A DNA stretch of 64,000 nucleotides from Fictibacillus terranigra (lineage in GTDB: Bacteria; Bacillota; Bacilli; Bacillales; Fictibacillaceae). Both the position numbers and the translations under genes were made by a program. The stretch is from assembly GCF_030412265.1 (NCBI RefSeq), contig NZ_JAUHLN010000003.1, positions 372,001 to 436,000 on the forward strand, read 5' to 3'. Shown here piece by piece: positions 44,225 to 51,444 of the stretch (its first letter is position 1; each line of letters begins with the position of its first letter). Under the pieces are notes generated by a model. It had not been told where the DNA came from. It worked only from the letters and a program-made list of their open reading frames with translations, and ran no database searches.

Positions 44225-44899
44225 CTATCTGATTTTTTGATAGTAAGAATAACTGCTGAAGTTCTCCATCCATTCTGGAACTTCCGCGTTGCCATTCTTC
44301 CAGTTCATCACGCTGCTGGTACGGTGTTCGTTCGATTGGTCCCTCGGTGTCTCAACCGGATTGGACCTAAGGACCGTAAAGAAGCTGCCATCAAACGTTC
44401 TCGTCCCGATGTCGATGACATACGAACGATCGGGTTCCAGGTGCTGAATAAACCAATTGTTGGTCATCTCCGGTATATCAATTTCAAAGTTTCGATGGGC
44501 GTTGTGCCCTTGGAATGTGATGTCTGTAACATCATAGATTTTCATTCGTTTAGGCAACTCACTCCATGGAGTTCTAAAATGGTGTTCAACCATCTTGCGC
44601 TTCATCGATGAAATGCTCCAGTAGACATAAATACTTGTGGGAGATTGAACCATGGCAAACAGTGTATCTTCATCAAATTCATACGGCATCACCCACTGGA
44701 TGGTCTGTTCCTGTTTTGGGGGATCGGCGGGAATGGCTTGCTTCTCTTGCTTCTCTTTCTCGTCTTCCCTCACTTTTCCGGCTTCCTGGCGATATTTGTT
44801 CCACCGGTACTGGACTTTTCCGAGCGACATGTTCATCTTTTCGGCGATCTGCTGAAGGGTAAGGCCCTTTTCCTTCATTTTAACGATCTCATTAATCAT
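44225..44899 (-). CDS. HTH-DUF4912 protein, putative regulator of the glucan cluster
   Basis: A 224-residue protein with an N-terminal homeodomain-like helix-turn-helix (MKEKGLTLQQIAEKMNMS, VQYRWNKYRQEA; residues 5-40), a charged linker, and a DUF4912 domain (about 65-185; FDEDTLFAMVQSPTSIYVYW, HLEPDRSYVIDIG). DUF4912 has no fixed role. GGGGTG fits the ATG at 44899. First gene of the cluster, 13 nt before the GH57-GT4 gene, so a cluster-specific regulator or glucan sensor is plausible. Confidence 0.8.
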   Translation of the reverse strand: MINEIVKMKEKGLTLQQIAEKMNMSLGKVQYRWNKYRQEAGKVREDEKEKQEKQAIPADPPKQEQTIQWVMPYEFDEDTLFAMVQSPTSIYVYWSISSMKRKMVEHHFRTPWSELPKRMKIYDVTDITFQGHNAHRNFEIDIPEMTNNWFIQHLEPDRSYVIDIGTRTFDGSFFTVLRSNPVETPRDQSNEHRTSSVMNWKNGNAEVPEWMENFSSYSYYQKIR

Positions 44900-44986
44900 T
44901 TTTTTCACCCCGGTCGTTTAGTAAAGACATAGGTCTAATCCATCTTGCAGAATAGTATTTATATGCCTCCCGATTAATTTGAAGTA

Positions 44987-45015
44987 ATCGTATCATCACA
45001 AAATTCATTTCACAA
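44987..45015 (-). promoter_or_regulatory. Likely promoter of the glucan cluster
   Basis: TTGTGA (45015-45010), 17-nt spacer, TACGAT (44992-44987), upstream of the DUF4912 gene. Four of six matches in each hexamer. Confidence 0.5.
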
Positions 45016-45081
45016 TAAACGAAATTTGTAGAAAAATGTAGGTTGCTTAGCATGTCTAATAGAATAGGCTGTGTAAATTTT

Positions 45082-45096
45082 TTGAAAACGTTTGCT
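45082..45096. promoter_or_regulatory. cre site (CcpA operator)
   Basis: TTGAAAACGTTTGCT fits every position of the cre consensus WTGNAANCGNWNNCW. It lies about 105 bp upstream of the expected start of the glucan cluster transcript, and about 200 bp before the divergent gene at 45298. The 44909-45297 gap is otherwise AT-rich with no gene. Confidence 0.65.
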
Positions 45097-45297
45097 TTAC
45101 AAACTATTTGCAAAAAACTTTCGAAAACCGCCAATTTTCTACAAAATGCAAAGGATTTTTAAAGGCTCAACTGATGGAAGAAGGTATTTGTTTGTCGAAT
45201 TTACACAAAAAGGCGGATGATTTGGCGAAAAATCTATTCTTCCTATGAATACTATGGTATAAAAATAAGTGGAATGTTTTTAAAAAAGGAGGATACT

Positions 45298-45492
45298 ATG
45301 GAAATTATCATTTTTTCCCTATTGGCATTAGGAATCATTTTACTCGCCGTCTCGTTCCGTAAGGACAAAAGCAATAACCTGGAAGTGCAGCTGGAAAACT
45401 TCTCGATTCAATTGATGAAAGAAATGTATCAAGTGAAGAAAAAGCTCAAAGTGCTTGAAGATGAAATGATGATCAACGAGAAAGCTAAATAA
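45298..45492 (+). CDS. Small single-pass membrane protein with coiled coil
   Basis: A 64-residue protein: N-terminal transmembrane helix (IIIFSLLALGIILLAVSF) then a charged helix (QLMKEMYQVKKKLKVLEDEM) likely forming a coiled coil. AAGGAGG lies 5-6 nt before the ATG at 45298; an upstream in-frame ATG at 45217 lacks a ribosome site. A TGG-TATAAA extended -10 lies about 35 nt upstream. It sits where yqzD/yqzC-type genes sit in B. subtilis. Confidence 0.75.
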   Translation: MEIIIFSLLALGIILLAVSFRKDKSNNLEVQLENFSIQLMKEMYQVKKKLKVLEDEMMINEKAK

Positions 45493-45510
45493 TTTGATTA
45501 CGAGGGATTC

Positions 45511-45972
45511 ATGATGACAAATAATACATTAAGAGGTTTCTCGGCCGGTATGATCCTGTCCGCCGGTTTAATAGCAATCGTTTATTTTACACAGGCACCG
45601 CCGGAGAAAGAAGCTGAATTAAATGATAATACAGTCAATACATACCTACACTCCAAAAATATGACCGCGATCACTACTGAAGAACTTCAAACCCTGAAAG
45701 CCAGCCGGGCTGCTGCAGCTCAAAAAACGAGTGCTCCTGCTCCTAAGGCAAAATCCGAGGAAAAAGTTGTCTACAATGCGACTGTGCACGTTTCCAGAGG
45801 AATGAGCACAGGAGAGGTTTGTGATTTTCTTGAGAAAGAGAAAATCATCAAAGACAGCAAATCGTTTCTAAAATACCTGCGCAGCCATAAACTCGAAGGA
45901 GAAGTCAGGTTTGGAACCTACAAGGTGAACAGCAAGATGGATTACAAAAAACTTGCAGATACCCTCACATAA
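45511..45972 (+). CDS. YceG/MltG-like short anchored protein without catalytic domain
   Basis: A 153-residue protein with an N-terminal transmembrane helix (AGMILSAGLIAIVYFTQA), a Lys/Ala/Pro linker and a C-terminal LysM-like module (VHVSRGMSTGEVCDFLEKEK through VRFGTYKVNSKM). This module resembles the first extracellular part of MltG (YceG), the endolytic transglycosylase, but the catalytic domain is absent. 18 nt after the preceding small gene, and closed by a terminator. Confidence 0.78.
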   Translation: MMTNNTLRGFSAGMILSAGLIAIVYFTQAPPEKEAELNDNTVNTYLHSKNMTAITTEELQTLKASRAAAAQKTSAPAPKAKSEEKVVYNATVHVSRGMSTGEVCDFLEKEKIIKDSKSFLKYLRSHKLEGEVRFGTYKVNSKMDYKKLADTLT

Positions 45973-45981
45973 GGTATAAAC

Positions 45982-46017
45982 AAAGGGAGCCGGCTTTTAC
46001 AGCTGGCTCCCTTTTTA
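45982..46017. terminator. Terminator between the YceG-like gene and phoU
   Basis: AAAGGGAGCC-GGC pairs with GCT-GGCTCCCTTT, followed by a T-run on the plus strand; on the minus strand the tail is TTTGTTTAT, so it may act both ways. Confidence 0.88.
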
Positions 46018-46021
46018 TTGG

Positions 46022-46681
46022 CTATTCATTTAAACCGTAGCGTTTACCCTTTACGAGAAAGATAATGTTTTCAGCGATATTCGTTGCATGATCTGCCGTT
46101 CTTTCGATATAACGGCAAACGAAAGATAACTGGGTGATCTGAGCGAGCGACTCAGGATGCTTCGTCATCAGCTCTAAAAGCTCCTGAATAATCTTGCCGT
46201 AAAGATCATCTACTGAATCATCTGTATCTGCAAGGTTTTTCGCCAGTACTACATCTTCATCAATGTATGCTCTGATGGAGTCCGAGAGCATGCCGATCGC
46301 GATGTCAGCCATCCTCGGAAGGTCAACAAGAGGCTTGATCAGAGGCTTTTCCCCGATCCGAATCGTTGATTTAGCGATGTTGACGGCAAAATCAGCCATT
46401 CGCTCAACATCGGAGGAAATCTTAATCGCTGCAATGATTCTTCGAAGATCTGAAGCGACAGGAGCCTGCTTGGCGATCAGCAGTATGGCCGCATCATTGA
46501 TCTCGTCTTCAAGCTGGTTGATCCTCTGGTCGTTTTCAATGACTTCAAGTGCCTTGTCGACGTCTTGTTCTTTCAATGCTTCTATTGACTCTTTTAACGC
46601 AAACTCTGTTAATTCACCAATTTCAACGAGCATTTCTTTGAGTTCATTCAATTTGATCTGAAAGTTTTCACGTACTACCAT
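46022..46681 (-). CDS. phoU: Phosphate transport regulator PhoU
   Basis: A 219-residue protein of two three-helix-bundle repeats that modulates PstSCAB activity and PhoR signalling. Metal-binding motifs EDEINDAAI and RIAERTADHATN-type (here YIERTADHATNIAENI) are present, one per repeat, with SSDVERMADFAVNIAKS in the first. GAGGAG precedes the ATG. Last gene of the pst operon. Confidence 0.95.
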   Translation of the reverse strand: MVVRENFQIKLNELKEMLVEIGELTEFALKESIEALKEQDVDKALEVIENDQRINQLEDEINDAAILLIAKQAPVASDLRRIIAAIKISSDVERMADFAVNIAKSTIRIGEKPLIKPLVDLPRMADIAIGMLSDSIRAYIDEDVVLAKNLADTDDSVDDLYGKIIQELLELMTKHPESLAQITQLSFVCRYIERTADHATNIAENIIFLVKGKRYGLNE

Positions 46682-46702
46682 TTCGCTTCACTCCTCAAGT
46701 TA

Positions 46703-47485
46703 TTATCCAAAGCGGCCAGTTACATAGTCCTCAGTTCTTTTGTCAGAAGGAGCGGAAAAGATTTTGCTCGTATGAGCATATTCAATCAGTTCTCCCATCA
46801 AGAAAAACGCCGTACGGTCAGAAACTCTTGCCGCCTGCTGCATGTTGTGCGTAACCATAACGATGGAATAATCTTTTTTCAATTGAAGAGCGAGCTCCTC
46901 AATTTTAATGGTTGAGATCGGATCAAGCGCAGAAGTTGGCTCATCCATTAAGATGACATCGGGCTTAGTGGCGATGGCTCTGGCAATACACAAACGCTGC
47001 TGCTGGCCTCCTGACAACCCTAAAGCAGAAGTATTAAGACGATCCTTTACTTCATCCCACAAAAACACATCTCTTAAAGAACGTTCTACAATCTCATCCA
47101 ATTTCCCTTTTTTCTTGAGTCCATGAATCTTAGGGCCGTACGCGACGTTTTCATAAATGGATTTTGGAAAAGGATTCGCTTTCTGAAACACCATGCCGAC
47201 TTTTTTCCGCAGATCCACAAGGTCTACTTTTCCATTGATCAAGTTCTGATGGTCATAATTGATCTCACCGGACATCCTGACACCGGGGATATTTTGAATC
47301 ATTAGATTAAGCGTTTTGATAAACGTTGATTTTCCGCATCCAGACGGGCCGATGATGGCTGTGATCTCATTATTGTAGATTGCGAAATCGATGTCTTTCA
47401 GCGCCAGATTTTTTCCGTACCATAAGTTTAAGTTCTTGATGTCAAAAACGGTTTTCTCTTCTGTCAATACTGCTTGTCCCATCAT
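46703..47485 (-). CDS. pstB: Phosphate ABC transporter ATP-binding protein, copy 2
   Basis: A 260-residue ATPase of the high-affinity phosphate transporter. Walker [11 protein letters not shown], signature [14 protein letters not shown], Walker [14 protein letters not shown]. It corresponds to the second PstB (PstBB/PstBA pair) found in Bacillus pst operons; clearly diverged from its neighbour, so not an assembly duplicate. GGGGG lies just before the ATG pair. Between pstB copy 1 and phoU. Confidence 0.94.
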   Translation of the reverse strand: MMGQAVLTEEKTVFDIKNLNLWYGKNLALKDIDFAIYNNEITAIIGPSGCGKSTFIKTLNLMIQNIPGVRMSGEINYDHQNLINGKVDLVDLRKKVGMVFQKANPFPKSIYENVAYGPKIHGLKKKGKLDEIVERSLRDVFLWDEVKDRLNTSALGLSGGQQQRLCIARAIATKPDVILMDEPTSALDPISTIKIEELALQLKKDYSIVMVTHNMQQAARVSDRTAFFLMGELIEYAHTSKIFSAPSDKRTEDYVTGRFG

Positions 47486-47493
47486 TATCCCCC

Positions 47494-48321
47494 TTATCCG
47501 AAGCGGCCTGTTATATAGTCTTCCGTATCCTTTTTCGATGGATTGGTAAAGATCTTGTCTGTTTGATCAAACTCAACCAGCACTCCGTTTAAGAAGAAGG
47601 CGGTCTTATCTGAAATACGTGAAGCCTGATGCATGTTGTGCGTCACAATAATAATGGTATATTCCTTTTTCAGTTCCATGATCAAGTCCTCTATCTTGGC
47701 ATTAGAAATGGGATCCAATGCAGATGCCGGCTCATCAAGGAGCAGAATACTTGGCTTCATGGCGAGAGTTCTGGCAATACAAAGACGCTGCTGCTGGCCT
47801 CCTGAAAGGGAAAGCGCAGATTCATGAAGCCTGTCTTTTACCTCGTCCCATAAAGCTGCCTTGCGAAGGCTTTCTTCTACAATTACATCGAGCTTTTTCT
47901 TCGAACGGATACCATTAAACTTCAAAGCGTGCGTAATATTATTGTAAATGGATTTTGGAAATGGGTTAGGCTTTTGGAACACCATGCCGATTTCTTTCCG
48001 AAGAGCGACAACATTGATGTCATCTCCGATGAGGTTTACATCTTCATAGATGATTCCTCCGGTGCTCCGGGCGCCGGGAATCAGATCATTCATACGGTTA
48101 ATGGAACGAAGAAACGTTGATTTTCCGCATCCGGACGGGCCGATCAGGGCTGTAACCGCATTTTTTTCAATGGAAAAACTGACGTCCTTTACTGCATGGT
48201 TGTCTCCGTAGTAAATATTCAGTTTTTTAATATTCAACGCAACCGGTTTGTTCTCTTTCTCTATGTTCGATTGTTTTGTTAATGGTTTTGAATCTTTTTT
48301 TTGTTCCATCACAATTTTCAT
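47494..48321 (-). CDS. pstB: Phosphate ABC transporter ATP-binding protein, copy 1
   Basis: A 275-residue ATPase with Walker [11 protein letters not shown], signature [14 protein letters not shown] and Walker [15 protein letters not shown] lysine-rich N-terminal extension of about 25 residues precedes the ABC core. Starts at 48345, 48321 and 48309 are possible; 48321 follows AGGTGG. Lies after pstA and 8 nt before the second pstB. Confidence 0.93.
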   Translation of the reverse strand: MKIVMEQKKDSKPLTKQSNIEKENKPVALNIKKLNIYYGDNHAVKDVSFSIEKNAVTALIGPSGCGKSTFLRSINRMNDLIPGARSTGGIIYEDVNLIGDDINVVALRKEIGMVFQKPNPFPKSIYNNITHALKFNGIRSKKKLDVIVEESLRKAALWDEVKDRLHESALSLSGGQQQRLCIARTLAMKPSILLLDEPASALDPISNAKIEDLIMELKKEYTIIIVTHNMHQASRISDKTAFFLNGVLVEFDQTDKIFTNPSKKDTEDYITGRFG

Positions 48322-48345
48322 GGTCCCCCACCTATTCTCTAACAT

Positions 48346-49233
48346 TTATTTAGAAGCCGTTATCTTTTTGTGAACGGCACTGCCGATCCATCGGGCAAGC
48401 AAGTTAAAGATTAATACGGAGATGATCAGCACAGCCGATGATCCGTCTGCCACTTCACGCACATCCGGGATTAAGCCCTGTGTGTTCACAGCCCAAATAT
48501 GCACAGCAAGTGTTTCGGCTGGACGGAACACGTTTAGAGGAGAAGTCGAATCGAACGGGTTCCAGTTTGAAAAATCAAGTGTTGGCGTGGTAAGTCCCGC
48601 TGTAAAGAGCAATGCTGCCGCTTCACCAAATACACGGCCTGATGCAAGAATCGCACCAGTTAGAATGCTTGGGAACGCTGCAGGCAGCAGAACGGTTTTG
48701 ATCGTATGCCAGTGGGTGATGCCAAGAGCAAGACTTGCCTCTTTTTGATCTCTTTGAACCGTGCGAAGGGCATCTTCACAAACCCGAACCATAACGGGAA
48801 GGTTAAACACGGTAAGCGCAAGAGCACCTCCAAGAATGGAGTAACCCCAGCCTGTCAGATTAACAAACATCAATAATCCAAACATGCCAATAACAATTGA
48901 AGGCAATGAAGCCAATACTTCAATACACGTTCTGATCGCGTTCGTAAGCCTGCCTGGACGGGCATACTCCGCCATGTAAATACCGCCGCCAAGACCAAGC
49001 GGAACAGTGAACACCATAGTAAGGAACAAGATGTAGAACGAGTTAAACAGCTGGTTTCCGATTCCTCCGCCTGCTCTGAACGAGCTGGATGGCGAGGTTA
49101 AAAATTCAAGATTAAGCTTTGAAAATCCATGAAAGATAATATAGCCGAGCAGTCCCACTAGAACCGTAACAATGGTTGCTGCGATCAAGTAAAAAATAGA
49201 GGTAGCAATACGGTCTGTAACTTTGCTGTTCAT
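48346..49233 (-). CDS. pstA: Phosphate ABC transporter permease PstA
   Basis: A 295-residue permease with six predicted transmembrane helices. The coupling EAA loop is CEDALRTVQRDQKEASLALG. Its ATG shares a base with the pstC stop (TAATG), and TAGGAGG precedes it. Forms the membrane channel with PstC. Confidence 0.95.
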   Translation of the reverse strand: MNSKVTDRIATSIFYLIAATIVTVLVGLLGYIIFHGFSKLNLEFLTSPSSSFRAGGGIGNQLFNSFYILFLTMVFTVPLGLGGGIYMAEYARPGRLTNAIRTCIEVLASLPSIVIGMFGLLMFVNLTGWGYSILGGALALTVFNLPVMVRVCEDALRTVQRDQKEASLALGITHWHTIKTVLLPAAFPSILTGAILASGRVFGEAAALLFTAGLTTPTLDFSNWNPFDSTSPLNVFRPAETLAVHIWAVNTQGLIPDVREVADGSSAVLIISVLIFNLLARWIGSAVHKKITASK

Positions 49234-50159
49234 TAGAACTGCCTCCTAGAAGAAAGATAACGAATTAAGATAATAAAGATAAATGACATCGCTAAAAGAA
49301 TAAGTGCCAATGACCAGAGGACATTATTTTCAACACTTCCAAATGTGGTATGCCCCATGTTCAGCGTAATGATCGTCGTTAATGTAGCTGATGGATCAGT
49401 GATTGCAGATGGAAGTGTACGAACGTTGCCGATGACCATCTGAACAGCAAGTGCTTCACCGAACGCACGAGCCATCCCAAGAACAACCGCGGTCAAAAGG
49501 GTTGGCATAGCCGCAGGAATCAATACTCTCCAAATGGTTTGCCATCTTGTCGCACCAATCGCGTAGGAAGATTCTCTCAGACCTTTTGGCAGAGAACTCA
49601 TCGCATCTGTCGCAATACTGGTAACCGTAGGCAGAATCATAATGGAAAGGACAATCATACCCGCAAGCAAACTGAATCCTTGTCCACCCACTGAGTCACG
49701 CAGGAACGGAACAAGAACGGAAAGGCCGATGAATCCATAAACAACAGATGGAATACCAACGAGTAATTCAATGACTGGCTGAAGGATCTTTTTTCCCCAG
49801 GAAGGCGCAATTTCCGTCATAAAGATCGCACCGCCGATACCGAGTGGAGCTGCGATTAGAGCAGATAAAAAAGTAACAGCAAAAGAACCTACTATAAATG
49901 GAACGGCACCATACGCCGGACTCTCTGCATTGGTTGGATTCCAGTTCGTGCTGGTTAGAAATTCATATAAACTTACCCCATTATTAAAGAAGGCTTGTAA
50001 ACCTTTCGTACCCAGGAAAATCGTAATGGAAATCGTGGCAGTGATGATGATGAGCGCACTGATTAATACGATGGATTTCCCCCGCAATTCCATTTGGAGT
50101 AAAGATTTATTTGATTTTTTTAGCAGCCTTTGACTGGCTGTCATTGTCTTGTTATCCAT
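49233..50159 (-). CDS. pstC: Phosphate ABC transporter permease PstC
   Basis: A 308-residue permease with six transmembrane helices; the EAA loop is DAMSSLPKGLRESSYAIG. The N-terminus is basic and cytoplasmic. GGGGAGG lies before the ATG. Overlaps pstA by one base and follows pstS after a 95-nt gap holding a strong stem-loop. Confidence 0.95.
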   Translation of the reverse strand: MDNKTMTASQRLLKKSNKSLLQMELRGKSIVLISALIIITATISITIFLGTKGLQAFFNNGVSLYEFLTSTNWNPTNAESPAYGAVPFIVGSFAVTFLSALIAAPLGIGGAIFMTEIAPSWGKKILQPVIELLVGIPSVVYGFIGLSVLVPFLRDSVGGQGFSLLAGMIVLSIMILPTVTSIATDAMSSLPKGLRESSYAIGATRWQTIWRVLIPAAMPTLLTAVVLGMARAFGEALAVQMVIGNVRTLPSAITDPSATLTTIITLNMGHTTFGSVENNVLWSLALILLAMSFIFIILIRYLSSRRQF

Positions 50160-50186
50160 TTTTCGTACCTCCCCAAAACGCCCTAA

Positions 50187-50224
50187 CAGGGTAAATATCC
50201 ACTTCTACGGGGACACTTACCCTG
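50187..50224 (-). terminator. Stem-loop between pstS and pstC
   Basis: CAGGGTAA (50187-50194) pairs with TTACCCTG (50217-50224), and pairing extends inward with mismatches. No T-run follows. It probably causes partial termination or protects the pstS mRNA end, giving more binding protein than permease. Confidence 0.55.
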
Positions 50225-50254
50225 ATTTAGGCCTCTTAACTTTCTGTTTGGTTA

Positions 50255-51169
50255 TTACTTTTTCGTAATTTTCCCTTGAGCATCACGTTTAACTTCCATT
50301 TTGCTAGCAGGGATATATCCTTGATCAGGGACAAGTTTATTTTGAATCTCATCGCTCATTAAATAATCAAGGAACTGTTTTTCTAAGCCTTTTGGCTCTC
50401 CTTTAGTGTAAGAGTGCTCGTAAGCCCAAATTGGGAATTTACCTGTTTGTACGTTTTCATCAGTTGGTTTAACTCCGTCGATGCTAAGTGGTGTTACACC
50501 GCTGTTATCTGTGAAGTAAGAGAAAGCAAGGTATCCGATCGCACCAGGAGTTTCTTTGATCAGCTTTTGAACCGTGTTTGAAGAATCTTCTGTAGCTGCG
50601 CCTTCAACAGGTGCGTTGCCGTCAAGAGCGTATTTTACGAAAGTAGCACGAGTACCAGAAGAATCAGGACGGTTGATTAGAGCAATCTTTTGGTCTTTTC
50701 CGCCGAGCTCTTTCCAGTTCTTTACTTTTCCTGTAAATACTTTAATCAGATCTTTTTTAGAAATATCTTTGATGCCTACTTCCGGGTTAACTGCTGCAGA
50801 CATACCAACAACAGCAACTTGGTGATCTTTAAGCTTGTCAGCTGGGATTCCTTCTTTTTCTTCAGCAAAAACATCTGAGTTACCGATCTTAACAGCACCT
50901 TCAGCAACTTGGCTCAAACCAGTACCGCTTCCGCCTGCTTGTACTTGGATATCAGCGTCAGGGTTTTCTTGAGTGAATTGTTCTGCTGCTGCTGCAACAA
51001 GCGGCTGCATTGCACTTGAACCAGAGATTACGATGGATCCAGATGCTTTTTTGCCATCCTTATTTCCATCTGTTGAAGCACCTTCATTGTTTTTGTTTCC
51101 ACATGCTGTAGCGAACACGAGGAGCATAGCCAATACTGCTAAAAGGTAAGCGGATTTCATTTTCTTCAT
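50255..51169 (-). CDS. pstS: Phosphate-binding lipoprotein PstS
   Basis: A 304-residue extracellular lipoprotein that binds phosphate for PstCAB. The signal peptide ends in a lipobox-like VFATAC with the anchoring Cys at about residue 23, then a Gly/Lys/Asn linker. Phosphate-binding segments are SGSSAMQPLV, GGSGTGLSQV and RPDSSGTRATF. Start 51169 follows AGGGGG at a long 10-nt distance; an ATG three codons later is possible. First gene of the operon behind a PhoP box. Confidence 0.96.
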   Translation of the reverse strand: MKKMKSAYLLAVLAMLLVFATACGNKNNEGASTDGNKDGKKASGSIVISGSSAMQPLVAAAAEQFTQENPDADIQVQAGGSGTGLSQVAEGAVKIGNSDVFAEEKEGIPADKLKDHQVAVVGMSAAVNPEVGIKDISKKDLIKVFTGKVKNWKELGGKDQKIALINRPDSSGTRATFVKYALDGNAPVEGAATEDSSNTVQKLIKETPGAIGYLAFSYFTDNSGVTPLSIDGVKPTDENVQTGKFPIWAYEHSYTKGEPKGLEKQFLDYLMSDEIQNKLVPDQGYIPASKMEVKRDAQGKITKK

Positions 51170-51288
51170 TGTTTTAGATCCCCCTAGAATGATTTTAAAA
51201 GAATTTTGCATTTGATAGAGATTTTGCTTATTCGGTATGTCCTTGTCTCTATCGCACACCCCCAACAAGTTCTGTTAATCACTTCACA

Positions 51289-51347
51289 ATATTAGAATAA
51301 GCGACGATTATTAACGCTGTTTGAATGGAATGTAAAGAGATTGTAAA
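51289..51347 (-). promoter_or_regulatory. PhoP-dependent promoter of the pst operon
   Basis: On the minus strand four hexamers at exact 11-bp spacing read TTTACA (51347-51342), TTTACA (51336-51331), TTCAAA (51325-51320) and TTAATA (51314-51309). This matches the direct-repeat PhoP box. A -10 like TAATAT follows at 51294-51289. Expected to be induced by phosphate starvation. Confidence 0.85.
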
Positions 51348-51401
51348 TAAAACAAGACTACAGTACTATGTTTTTCTAACTAGAATGAATTATACAAATG
51401 A

Positions 51402-51430
51402 AAAAACGCGCCCAAAGGACGCGTTCTTTC
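51402..51430 (-). terminator. Terminator of the class B PBP gene
   Basis: AACGCG and CGCGTT arms around a 9-nt loop, T-run on the minus strand. Confidence 0.8.
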
Positions 51431-51444
51431 TTCATCTTATCTAG

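Noticed and set aside
37034-44899. Glucan cluster as a recently acquired genomic island
   Set aside because: No integrase, tRNA attachment site or flanking repeat, and no obvious composition shift by eye; treated as a lineage-specific but resident cluster.
46703-48321. Two pstB genes as an assembly duplication
   Set aside because: The two sequences differ throughout, including N-terminal length and many residues; paired pstB genes are normal in Bacillus.
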